From: Pontibacter roseus DSM 17521
GTDB lineage: Bacteria > Bacteroidota > Bacteroidia > Cytophagales > Hymenobacteraceae
Direction of reading: 5' to 3'
DNA length: 64,000 nt
Assembly (NCBI RefSeq): GCF_000373265.1
Contig: NZ_KB890767.1
Coordinates: forward strand, 186,001-250,000
Shown here: positions 16,890 to 24,723 of the stretch, piece after piece
Position numbering within the stretch: the stretch's first letter is position 1
Layout: each line of letters opens with the position of its first letter
Notes under the pieces: generated by a model
What the model was told of the DNA's origin: nothing
The model's database searches: none
The model's input: only the letters and a program-made list of their open reading frames with translations
Position numbers and translations under genes: made by a program

Positions 16890-18316
16890 GAAGCATCACA
16901 GACACTACCACGGCCGCCTCTTTCCTGGACGAGGACTTCCTCCTGCAGACGGAGACGGCGCGCCGGCTATACCACGGGCACGCCGCGCGCCTGCCCATCA
17001 TCGACTACCACTGCCACCTCTCGCCCGAGGACATCGCCAACGACAGGAGGTTCAAGAACCTGACCGAGATATGGCTGGAGGGCGACCACTACAAGTGGCG
17101 GGCCATGCGCACCAACGGCGTGGCCGAGCGCTTCTGCACCGGCGACGCCCCGGACTACGCCAAGTTCGAGCAGTGGGCCCGCACCGTGCCCTATACCGTG
17201 CGCAATCCGCTCTACCACTGGACGCACATGGAGCTCAAGCGCCCCTTCGGTATCGAGACCATCCTCAAGCCGGAGACGGCGCGGGAGGTATACGAGGCCT
17301 GCACCACGATGCTGCAGACCGACGGCTTCAGCGTGCGCGGCATCCTGCGGAGGATGAACGTGGAGACCGTCTGCACCACCGACGACCCAATCGATACGCT
17401 GGAGCACCACCGGAGGATAAAGGCCGACGGCTTCGGGGTGAAGGTGCTGCCCACCTTCCGCGCCGATAAGGTCGTCTTCATCGACAACCCGGACGTGTTC
17501 CTGCCCTACCTGGAGAGACTGTCGGAGGCATCAGGCATGGCCATCGGTGATTACCAAAGCCTTCTACAGGCCATCAAACGGCGCCATGATTTCTTCCACG
17601 CCAACGGCTGCCGCCTCTCCGACCACGGGCTGGAGACCGTCTATGCCGCCGACTATACACAGAAGGAAGTCGAGGCCATCTTCCGGAAGGCGCTCGGCGG
17701 GCGGCCCCTGACCGGGGAGGAGGCGCTGAAGTACAAATCGGCGATGCTGGTGGAGCTGGCCCTGCTGGACCACGCCAGAGGCTGGGTGCAGCAGTTCCAC
17801 CTGGGGGCGCTGCGCAACAACAACTCCCGCATGCTGCGCCAGCTCGGGCCCGACACAGGCTTCGACTCCATCGGCGACTTCGGCGCGGCCCCGCAGCTGG
17901 CCCGCTTCCTGGACCGGCTCGACAGCTCCGACCGGCTGGCCAAGACCATCCTCTACAACCTCAACCCGAGCCAGAACGAGGTGTACGCCACCATGGTGGG
18001 CAACTTCAACGATGGCTCCACGCCGGGCAAGGTGCAGTACGGCTCGGCCTGGTGGTTCCTCGACCAGAAGGATGGCATGGAGAAACAAATCAATGCCCTC
18101 TCCAACATGGGCCTCTTGAGCCGCTTCGTGGGCATGCTCACCGATTCCCGCAGCTTCCTCTCCTACCCCCGCCACGAGTACTTCCGCCGCATCCTGTGCA
18201 ACCTGATCGGCAACGACGTGGAGGGCGGCCAGCTGCCGGCCGGCGAGCTGCAGTGGCTGGGCCAGCTGGTGGAGGACATCTGCTACAACAACGCCAAAAA
18301 CTACTTCAATTTCTAA
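16886..18316 (+). CDS. uxaC: Glucuronate/galacturonate isomerase (uronate isomerase)
   Basis: Converts D-galacturonate to D-tagaturonate (or D-glucuronate to D-fructuronate). A 476-residue amidohydrolase-superfamily enzyme with the metal-binding DYHCHLSPEDI (40-50, His42 and His44). Further UxaC signatures are WKWR-like HYKWRAMRTNGV, TTDDPIDTLEHH and the C-terminal SFLSYPRHEYFRRILCNLIG. It supplies UxaB, encoded just upstream. The gene is far richer in GC than its neighbours: one 60-base row at 17881 is 80% G+C, while uxaB and kdgK rows are about 50-57%. The change is sharp at about 16777 and at the gene end, so it appears to have been acquired or replaced by transfer. kdgK starts 6 bp later. 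Confidence 0.95.
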   Translation: MRSITDTTTAASFLDEDFLLQTETARRLYHGHAARLPIIDYHCHLSPEDIANDRRFKNLTEIWLEGDHYKWRAMRTNGVAERFCTGDAPDYAKFEQWARTVPYTVRNPLYHWTHMELKRPFGIETILKPETAREVYEACTTMLQTDGFSVRGILRRMNVETVCTTDDPIDTLEHHRRIKADGFGVKVLPTFRADKVVFIDNPDVFLPYLERLSEASGMAIGDYQSLLQAIKRRHDFFHANGCRLSDHGLETVYAADYTQKEVEAIFRKALGGRPLTGEEALKYKSAMLVELALLDHARGWVQQFHLGALRNNNSRMLRQLGPDTGFDSIGDFGAAPQLARFLDRLDSSDRLAKTILYNLNPSQNEVYATMVGNFNDGSTPGKVQYGSAWWFLDQKDGMEKQINALSNMGLLSRFVGMLTDSRSFLSYPRHEYFRRILCNLIGNDVEGGQLPAGELQWLGQLVEDICYNNAKNYFNF

Positions 18317-18322
18317 GCACGC

Positions 18323-19342
18323 ATGGGCAAAGTACTTTCATTTGGCGAGCTATTACTGAGGATTTGCCCGGATGAGGGCGGGCAGTGGCTGCGGGAGAAC
18401 AGTCTTCCATTTTACGTAGGCGGTGCCGAGGCCAACGTGGCTACGGCGCTTGCCCTGTGGGGTATACCGTCTTCCTACCTGACTGCCTTGCCTGATAATT
18501 TCCTGGCGGAGCAACTGGTCGGCTACCTCAAGGGCAAACAGGTGCAGACCGACAGCATCGTGTACCAGGGCGACCGCGTGGGCCTGTACTACCTGCCCAA
18601 GGGGAAAGACCTGAAGAACACAGGCGTCATCTACGACCGGGCTGGGTCAGCTTACGCAGACCTCACTCCGGGCACTATCGATTGGGAGAAGGCATTCGAG
18701 GGTGTGAGCTGGTTCCATTTCAGCGCCATCTGCCCTGCCATCAACCAGGCCGTAGCAGACGTGTGCGAAGAAGCCCTGAGAGTAGCCGCTCAGAAAAACA
18801 TCACCATTTCCCTGGACCTGAACTACCGCGCCAAACTATGGAAGTATGGCAAAGAGCCTGTAGAGATAATGCCTGCGCTGGCACAGTATTGCAACCTCAT
18901 TATGGGGAACATCTGGGCGGCTAACAAAATGCTGGGTATACTGCTGGATGAGGATATGATAGCCGAACTGGACAGGGAAAGCCTGCAGCAACATGCGCAA
19001 CAGACATCGGAGGCCATACTGCAGAAGTTCCCGAAATGCAGCACCGTAGCCAACACTTTCCGGTTTGATTATCAGCAGGGGATTCGGTATTTTACCACCT
19101 TGTATACCGCCGGAAGTCTGCATACCTCCCATGAGTACCAGGTAGAGAAGATTTTGGACAAGGTGGGGAGCGGCGACTGCTTCATGGCCGGTTTGATATA
19201 TGGCTTCCACCACCAGCTCTCTCCGGCTGAGACCGTAGAGTTTGCCACTGCCGCGGCTTTCAGGAAATTATTCATCCCTAGTGATGCCACCACCAGCACA
19301 GTAGCGGAAATAAACGATACCGTCACATCTTATGCAAACTAA
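18323..19342 (+). CDS. kdgK: 2-keto-3-deoxygluconate kinase (PfkB family)
   Basis: Phosphorylates KDG, the meeting point of the KduI/KduD and UxaB routes, to 2-keto-3-deoxy-6-phosphogluconate. The 339-residue protein shows the ribokinase/PfkB fold. The N-terminal FYVGGAEANVATALALWG (about 31-48) has the substrate-binding GGA-x-N pattern, and the C-terminal signature DKVGSGDCFMAGLIYG (279-294) carries catalytic Asp285. It ends inside the next gene, overlapping kdgA by 11 bp, so the two are translated together. Composition returns to the local norm immediately after uxaC. Confidence 0.94.
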   Translation: MGKVLSFGELLLRICPDEGGQWLRENSLPFYVGGAEANVATALALWGIPSSYLTALPDNFLAEQLVGYLKGKQVQTDSIVYQGDRVGLYYLPKGKDLKNTGVIYDRAGSAYADLTPGTIDWEKAFEGVSWFHFSAICPAINQAVADVCEEALRVAAQKNITISLDLNYRAKLWKYGKEPVEIMPALAQYCNLIMGNIWAANKMLGILLDEDMIAELDRESLQQHAQQTSEAILQKFPKCSTVANTFRFDYQQGIRYFTTLYTAGSLHTSHEYQVEKILDKVGSGDCFMAGLIYGFHHQLSPAETVEFATAAAFRKLFIPSDATTSTVAEINDTVTSYAN

Positions 19343-19994
19343 AGAAAACGCCCTCCAGGCCATCCTGGAACAGGGACTGTTGCCGCTGTTTTTCTACGAG
19401 AATCCGGAGGTGAGCCTGCAGGTAGTGAAGACCCTGTACAAAGCCGGCATCAGGACTCTGGAGTACACCAACCGAGGCGAGGCCGCTCTGGAGAACTTCC
19501 GGTACCTGAAGCAGGAGCTCAGCCAGGACCACCCGGACCTGCACCTCGGCATTGGCACCATCAAGACTACTTCGGAGGCACAGGCCTTTCTGGAAGCGGG
19601 CGCTGATTACATCGTTTGCCCTATCGTCAACCCTGAGGTAGGCAACCTGACGCATGAGGCAGGTATGCTGTGGATACCAGGCTGCTTTACCCCTACCGAA
19701 ATCTATACCGCCCAGCAGCGTAATGCGGCGCTCATCAAGCTCTTCCCGGCCAACATACTGGGACCTGGCTATGTGTCTTCTATCAAAGAACTGTTCGCCG
19801 GACAACTGTTCATGCCAACCGGCGGTGTGGAGTTGGAAGAGGCGAATTTCCGCACCTGGTTCAAAGCCGGCGTTTGCGCGGTGGGCATGGGCAGTAAGCT
19901 CATCAGCAAGGAAATCCTGGTCAATGGTGAATACAATGTCCTGCACGAACTGACCCTGAAAGCAATGGGGCTTGCCAAAGCCTGTCGCCTATAA
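19332..19994 (+). CDS. kdgA: KDPG/KHG aldolase
   Basis: Splits 2-keto-3-deoxy-6-phosphogluconate into pyruvate and glyceraldehyde-3-phosphate, the last step of uronate breakdown. The 220-residue class I aldolase has Glu44 in RTLEYTNRG, the GIGTI substrate loop (73-77), the PGCFTPTE segment (116-123) and the Schiff-base Lys136 in IKLFPA. It overlaps kdgK by 11 bp and is followed by the hexuronate transporter. The name eda would be equally valid. Confidence 0.94.
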   Translation: MQTKENALQAILEQGLLPLFFYENPEVSLQVVKTLYKAGIRTLEYTNRGEAALENFRYLKQELSQDHPDLHLGIGTIKTTSEAQAFLEAGADYIVCPIVNPEVGNLTHEAGMLWIPGCFTPTEIYTAQQRNAALIKLFPANILGPGYVSSIKELFAGQLFMPTGGVELEEANFRTWFKAGVCAVGMGSKLISKEILVNGEYNVLHELTLKAMGLAKACRL

Positions 19995-20028
19995 TAGCCA
20001 TCTCACTAACCTACAAACTAATTCTGCC

Positions 20029-21417
20029 ATGCAACCAACCAAACTAGCTTCAACCACCACGGAAAAAATTGGTGGGTACCGGTGGACCATCTGTGCCCTG
20101 CTCTTCTTTGCTACCACGGTCAATTACCTGGACAGGCAGGTACTCAGCTTGCTGCAGCCCATGCTGGCAGAAAAGTTTGGCTGGTCCAACACAGACTATG
20201 CCAACATTGCGGCTGTATTCCAGTTCACATATGCTATCTCCATGTTGTTTGCCGGCCGTATCATTGACAAGCTGGGCACCAAGTGGGGCTATGCCTTGGC
20301 ATTGATTATCTGGTCATTGGCTGCGATTTTGCACGCCTACGCAGAACCTTTGGGTAGAGCCGTAAGCCCATTCTTTTCTGCCATTGGTTTTGCCGCTATA
20401 CCTGTTTCTGTGCTTGGTTTTATGGTGGCGAGGGCGTTCCTGGGCTTCGGGGAATCCGGTAACTTTCCGGCTGCTATCAAAGCCACCGCCGAGTACTTCC
20501 CTAAGAAGGAACGCTCACTGGCTACGGGCATCTTCAACTCCGGCTCCAACGTAGGCGCTATTTTGGCACCCATCACCGTTCCCTGGATTGCCTCTCACCT
20601 GGGTTGGGAATATACCTTCTTCATCATCGGTGCTATCGGTTTTCTGTGGCTGGTTTTCTGGTTCATGTACTATGAGATTCCAGAGAAGCAGAAACGACTT
20701 TCAGTAGCAGAAAAAGAATACATCAGCAGCGACAGTGAGCCTGTGCTGGAGCAAGACTCTACCGCTGCGGCAGAAAAGGTATCCTGGTTTAAACTGTTGA
20801 AGTTCCGGCAGACCTGGGCCTTTGTTTTCGGGAAGTTCATGACCGACGGTGTGTGGTGGTTCTTTCTGTTCTGGCTTCCTGCTTACCTGAAAGCACAGTA
20901 CAACCTGACAGGGACAGAGGTGATGCTTCCGCTGTCTGTACTCTACAGCATGACCATGATTGGCAGCATAGGCGGCGGCTGGTTCCCGATGTACTTCATT
21001 AACAAAGGGTATAACCCGTACGAAGGCCGTATGCGCGCCATGTTTGTAATCGCGCTTATCCCGCTGCTGGTTCTGGCAGCCCAGCCATTGGGGCAGTATA
21101 GTTTCTGGTTTCCAGTGTTGCTCATCGGTATAGGTGCCTCTGCTCACCAAGCCTGGTCTGCCAACATCTTCACGACCGTGTCGGATATGTTCCCTAAGAA
21201 AACCGTTGCCTCCGTCACGGGCATTGGAGGTATGGCCGGCGGTATAGGCGGCGTGCTGGTGACAAAGGTAGGCGGCTACCTGTTTGACCATTACGATAAA
21301 CTGGGCCACATCGAGACAGGCTATACCATCATGTTCAGCTTCTGCGCGCTGGCCTACTTGGTTGCCTGGTTTGTTATGAAATCGTTGGTACCGAAAATGA
21401 AGCCGGTAAATATTTAA
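20029..21417 (+). CDS. MFS hexuronate transporter (anion:cation symporter family, ExuT-like)
   Basis: Inner-membrane importer, probably for galacturonate or glucuronate. The frame is open from 19972, inside kdgA, but the ATG at 20029-20031 (MQPTKLAS) avoids that overlap and leaves a natural cytoplasmic N-terminus. About twelve hydrophobic segments follow. The ACS-family hallmark NYLDRQVLSLLQPML (about 31-45 from this start) is clear, as are GRIIDKLGTKWGYALALIIWSLA and FLGFGESGNFPAAIKATAEYFPKKERSLATGIFNSGSNVGAI. It closes the catabolic cluster and is followed by a terminator at 21442-21468. Substrate is inferred from the operon. Confidence 0.9.
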   Translation: MQPTKLASTTTEKIGGYRWTICALLFFATTVNYLDRQVLSLLQPMLAEKFGWSNTDYANIAAVFQFTYAISMLFAGRIIDKLGTKWGYALALIIWSLAAILHAYAEPLGRAVSPFFSAIGFAAIPVSVLGFMVARAFLGFGESGNFPAAIKATAEYFPKKERSLATGIFNSGSNVGAILAPITVPWIASHLGWEYTFFIIGAIGFLWLVFWFMYYEIPEKQKRLSVAEKEYISSDSEPVLEQDSTAAAEKVSWFKLLKFRQTWAFVFGKFMTDGVWWFFLFWLPAYLKAQYNLTGTEVMLPLSVLYSMTMIGSIGGGWFPMYFINKGYNPYEGRMRAMFVIALIPLLVLAAQPLGQYSFWFPVLLIGIGASAHQAWSANIFTTVSDMFPKKTVASVTGIGGMAGGIGGVLVTKVGGYLFDHYDKLGHIETGYTIMFSFCALAYLVAWFVMKSLVPKMKPVNI

Positions 21418-21441
21418 GCTAAGGTTATAACCATAACACAG

Positions 21442-21468
21442 AAGGCAGCTTTCCTGAAGGCTGCCTTT
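21442..21468 (+). terminator. Rho-independent terminator of the galacturonate cluster
   Basis: AAGGCAGC pairs with GCTGCCTT across a loop of about 11 bases, followed by a short T-rich stretch, 25 bp after the transporter stop codon. Confidence 0.8.
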
Positions 21469-21550
21469 TGTAATATAGAGTCTTTCTTGGATTGGGAGCA
21501 ATGGCAGAGTCGGGATACTTGCTACGCCGCTATACCTTGAACTTCAGCCG

Positions 21551-21630
21551 CTAAAAACGAAAAGGCCCTGCACGTGTACACGTGCAGGGCCTTTTGCTTA
21601 GGGTGGTGGAGGTGCAGGGTCTCAGGTTCT
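21551..21630 (-). repeat. Degenerate copy of the ssrA 3' end plus its terminator (possible attachment-site scar)
   Basis: Aligns for about 68 bp, at roughly 85% identity by eye, with 34510-34577, the 3' end and terminator of the tmRNA gene, in the same orientation. The shared parts are the TAAAAACGAAAAGGCCCTGC-like start, the GCAGGGCCTTTTGCTTAGGG middle and the acceptor segment (TGGAGGTGCAGGG here, TGGAGATGCAGGG in ssrA). Similarity stops in the T-loop, so this fragment cannot fold as tmRNA. The inner hairpin at 21560-21595 is a perfect 36-bp palindrome. A displaced 3' end in direct orientation is the usual scar of integration into tmRNA or tRNA genes. Confidence 0.7.
21560..21595. terminator. 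Perfect palindromic terminator within the ssrA-like copy
   Basis: A 36-bp perfect palindrome starting AAAAGGCCCTGC and ending GCAGGGCCTTTT, working on either strand. It differs from the ssrA terminator at 34519-34553 mainly in the loop-proximal bases. Confidence 0.8.
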
Positions 21631-21887
21631 ATCTTCTAAAAAATGCAGGATATTCTGCTGACTAAAGCATTTGCTAATTGAGAACAGGACTTATGAGAAA
21701 GCAAGCGTGTTGTACTTCAACCTTAACACAAGCAGTTGAGTTACTAGGTGGTTTTGGGTAATAGCAAAAAAAACTATATATTAAGTAGCTTTTAAATAAC
21801 CCATTAGTTAAATTTTACAGCTGCATTTACCCTCCCGCTAGTTGAGACACGCTATATTGAAGTTTTGTATTCTTAAGGACTTAGCCT

Positions 21888-22799
21888 ATGAAAGTAGTTC
21901 AATTCGAGATACCGGTTGCACAAGCAGAGTCTGTAACAGTAAGTGAAGATGTCCTGCCTTTTTTTTATGGTCACCTGCACCGGCACCGGGAAATGCAACT
22001 CACCCTTATTTTGAAGGGAGAAGGCACCCTGCTTGTTGGGAACTGTATCAAGTCGTTCAAGGCTGGTGATATTTACGTGATAGGTGCCAACCAACCTCAT
22101 ATTCTAAAGTCTGACGAAAGCCACCGAATTGACGCAGGCTTATGCAATGTCCATGCTATACACATCTTCTTTGACTATGAGAAGACCCTCCAGAACCTGA
22201 TGCTGTTTCCAGAAATGGAGTTTGTTACAAAGTTCATCAAAAGTGCTACCCAAGGAGTACAGGTGCCCGGAGAACATGCGCAGGAAGCCTCCGACCTGTT
22301 TTTCCGGATAAACAGAGCATCAGGGTTCAAAAGGCTGCTCTTATTCATAAAGCTCATACGGCATCTTTCTAAGAACCTGAACAACTATAATCTGCTGACA
22401 ACAGGCGTTGCACACCCTTCTCTCCCCGAGCAGGAGGATAACCGGATGGGGAAAATATTTCAGTTCACAGCAGAGCATTACGCCGAGAATATCACCATAG
22501 AAAGGATAGCCTCTGTTGTGCACATCACTCCTCAGGCTTTCTGCAAGTACTTCAAAAAGCACACCTTGAAGACGTATAACAAATTCCTGAATGAATATCG
22601 GGTCAATGAAGCCTGTAAGAAGATAATCAACGGGGATTTTGAGTGCATCTCCTCCATAGCCTATGCAACCGGTTTCAACAGCCCCATCAACTTCAATAAA
22701 GTGTTTAAAAAGACGACAGGCAAATCACCCAGTGAGTACAGCAAGGAATACAGGCAGGAATGGAACAAAGCCGTGAACATGCTGAGAGAACCTGCTTGA
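21888..22799 (+). CDS. AraC-family transcriptional regulator
   Basis: A 303-residue regulator with an N-terminal cupin sensor (HLHRHREMQLTLILKGEGTLLVGN, FKAGDIYVIGANQPH, about 29-70). Two C-terminal helix-turn-helix motifs form the AraC DNA-binding domain (ITIERIASVVHITPQAFCKYFKKH, about 204-227, and ISSIAYATGFNSPINFNKVFKKTTGKSPSEY, about 252-282). Its GC content is visibly lower than in the pectin locus. It is separated by a terminator from the minus-strand peptidase genes on its right. It could control the neighbouring SusCD/peptidase cassette, but nothing in the sequence proves that. Confidence 0.92.
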   Translation: MKVVQFEIPVAQAESVTVSEDVLPFFYGHLHRHREMQLTLILKGEGTLLVGNCIKSFKAGDIYVIGANQPHILKSDESHRIDAGLCNVHAIHIFFDYEKTLQNLMLFPEMEFVTKFIKSATQGVQVPGEHAQEASDLFFRINRASGFKRLLLFIKLIRHLSKNLNNYNLLTTGVAHPSLPEQEDNRMGKIFQFTAEHYAENITIERIASVVHITPQAFCKYFKKHTLKTYNKFLNEYRVNEACKKIINGDFECISSIAYATGFNSPINFNKVFKKTTGKSPSEYSKEYRQEWNKAVNMLREPA

Positions 22800-22907
22800 T
22801 TAATCTGGCTAACGTTGCGGTAGAAAATTCACTGGCTATACCTTTATCGCTTCATAGGCAGATGCAAAGGAAGGGCTGCACACATGGCCATACCTACCTG
22901 TAAAAGA

Positions 22908-22955
22908 AAAGCCTCTATGACCAGAAATTTGTCTAAGTCATAGAGGCTTTTTTAT
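22908..22955. terminator. Bidirectional terminator between araC-type gene and amidohydrolase gene
   Basis: AAAGCCTCTATGAC (22908-22921) pairs with GTCATAGAGGCTTT (22937-22950), then a T-run. The reverse strand also gives a T-run, serving the converging genes on both sides. Confidence 0.85.
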
Positions 22956-22976
22956 ATGCATAGAGCCTACGTAGGC

Positions 22977-24575
22977 TTAGTGTTTATGTGGGGCTATACC
23001 TGGCTGAATAATCTGATACCCTGTTTTAGCTTTTTCTTCTTCTACCATTTTCTTCACCTGAGCCAGTAAATCTTTTGCATCGTACACGATACCATCTTTG
23101 ATGGTGTATTTCACGCCTCCAACTCGAGTCACCTGGTTGTTCTCTACCAGCCGGATGGCACCGGTCCCGTACAGCACTTTGAAGTCCATAAGTGGGTTCT
23201 CCTCCACAATCACGAAGTCAGCCAGTTTCCCTATTTCTACACTGCCGATCTCTTTTTCCATACCTAGGAGTTCGGCGCCATTCAACGTGGCGGCTTTGAT
23301 AACTTCTAAAGGGTGGAAACCTGCCTCCCGTAGCAGCTCCATCTCCCTGGGATAGGCAAAACCGAACAGTTCGTAAATAAAGCCCGAGTCTGTACCCACT
23401 GTCACTCTGCCGCCACGGTTTTTGTATTCATTGATGAAGGCCATCCACAGCCTGAAGTTTTCCCGCCACTGCACTTCCTGCTCGGTTCCCCAGGAGTGCC
23501 AGTAAGAGCCATGGGCGTTCCAACTGGGCGCATAGAAATCCCAGAGTTTGGGCATGGTATACTCCTCGTGCCATTCTGCTCTCCGAGCACGCATCAGGTC
23601 GCGGTTCGCCTCGTAAATGTTAAAGGTCGGGCTCAGGGTAAAGTCCAGCGCAATCAGTTCATCCATCACCTTGCTCCACCGGTCAGAGAACGGCGCCGCC
23701 GCCTGCTTCCACAAAGTTCCTGCCTCACTGAAACGGTCCTGTTCGTTCGTATAGTTATATGCCAATGAATAGTCCTGTATCGTACGATCAGTGAACATCG
23801 CTTCGGGAAGGCCATACCAATGTTCCAATGAGCTTATACCAGCTTTGGCGCTATGCATGGCGTTCCAGCGCCCTACGTCTGTCTGGGCATGGTGTATCGC
23901 CGATTTCAAGCCGAGCCTCTTGTTCTCTTCCGCAGCAGCCTGCATGATTTCAGGGGCAGCACCAAAGAACTTAATCCCGTCGGCCCCATTCTTCGCGTTT
24001 TGCCTGACCCAATCCCGTGCTTGCTTTGCCGTGGCTATAGGCTGCTTGCTGCCCATCCCAAACCGGGTATAGGCTTTGATGCGGGGAGCCGTAATCGTGT
24101 TCCGCTCGCTCCTTTTCTTTTGCTCCAATGTCCAAGCCAGACCATTGCCCGCTGAGGGCTCCCGGATGGTGGTGACACCATGAGCCATCCATAGCTTGTA
24201 GACATAGCTTGCGTCGGTGCCGTTGTTCCCCCCGATATGCGCATGTGAGTCCACGAAGCCTGGCAGCAGGTACATACCGGTGGCATCCAGTTCCTTGCCT
24301 CCTGGTTTAAGCTGCGGACGCTTGGCCGGGTCAACTGGCAGGCCTGTTGTGCCCACCATCCGCACATCGGTAATGCGGTTGTTCTCTACCACGATGTCCA
24401 CAGGGCCCAGGGGCGGTGACCCCGTACTGTTTATCAGAATCACGCCTCTTATAATCAGTTGCGGCCAGGGCCCTTCACCTTCCTGCCGATTAGGCACCTC
24501 AGGAATCTGGGCGAGCACACCCAACTGCATCAACAGGCACAGTACCATTAAAATATTCTTCTTATGTCGTTTCAT
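22977..24575 (-). CDS. Secreted amidohydrolase-family metal-dependent hydrolase
   Basis: A 532-residue enzyme with a signal peptide (MKRHKKNILMVLCLLMQLGVLAQ). A small beta-sandwich (LIIRGVILINSTGSPPLGPVDIVVENNRI) and an amidohydrolase barrel follow. Metal ligands are visible as His111 and His113 in GFVDSHAHIGG, later His residues in KSAIHHAQTDVGRWNAMHSAKAGISSLEHWYG, and Asp in VTVGTDSGF (about 398-406). The C-terminal GAELLGMEKEIGSVEIGKLADFVIVEENPL is typical of imidazolonepropionase/prolidase-like members, which often hydrolyse dipeptides or cyclic amides. Placement beside an S10 peptidase and SusCD suggests peptide breakdown. The exact substrate cannot be read from sequence. Confidence 0.88.
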   Translation of the reverse strand: MKRHKKNILMVLCLLMQLGVLAQIPEVPNRQEGEGPWPQLIIRGVILINSTGSPPLGPVDIVVENNRITDVRMVGTTGLPVDPAKRPQLKPGGKELDATGMYLLPGFVDSHAHIGGNNGTDASYVYKLWMAHGVTTIREPSAGNGLAWTLEQKKRSERNTITAPRIKAYTRFGMGSKQPIATAKQARDWVRQNAKNGADGIKFFGAAPEIMQAAAEENKRLGLKSAIHHAQTDVGRWNAMHSAKAGISSLEHWYGLPEAMFTDRTIQDYSLAYNYTNEQDRFSEAGTLWKQAAAPFSDRWSKVMDELIALDFTLSPTFNIYEANRDLMRARRAEWHEEYTMPKLWDFYAPSWNAHGSYWHSWGTEQEVQWRENFRLWMAFINEYKNRGGRVTVGTDSGFIYELFGFAYPREMELLREAGFHPLEVIKAATLNGAELLGMEKEIGSVEIGKLADFVIVEENPLMDFKVLYGTGAIRLVENNQVTRVGGVKYTIKDGIVYDAKDLLAQVKKMVEEEKAKTGYQIIQPGIAPHKH

Positions 24576-24604
24576 AAAGGGGTCTATACATCATTAGTAA
24601 CATA

Positions 24605-24635
24605 AAGCTCTACCCCTTTTTGAGAGGTAGAGCTT
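24605..24635 (-). terminator. Hairpin downstream of the S10 peptidase gene
   Basis: AAGCTCTACC (24605-24614) pairs with GGTAGAGCTT (24626-24635). On the minus strand it follows the peptidase stop by about 90 bp and ends with only a short T-rich tail, so it is a probable but weak terminator. Confidence 0.55.
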
Positions 24636-24723
24636 CACGTAATCCTACTACTCTACTATAAACATCCTGGTCTTCGCGCATTCGCTTTCGGAAGCTGAAG
24701 GCCAGACTTTCACTCAATCTATT

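Larger units (their letters stand above)
21471..21887. other. Gene-free interval carrying the ssrA 3'-end copy and the araC upstream region
   Basis: 417 bp without a credible gene. It contains the degenerate tmRNA 3' end with its terminator (21551-21630) and then an AT-rich stretch that probably holds the promoter of the AraC-type regulator. No clear TAnnTTTG box was found. Confidence 0.6.

Noticed and set aside
21601..21631. A second tmRNA or tRNA gene suggested by the acceptor-like sequence
   Set aside because: The T-loop is destroyed and nothing upstream on the minus strand resembles tmRNA 5' parts; it is only a 3'-end fragment.
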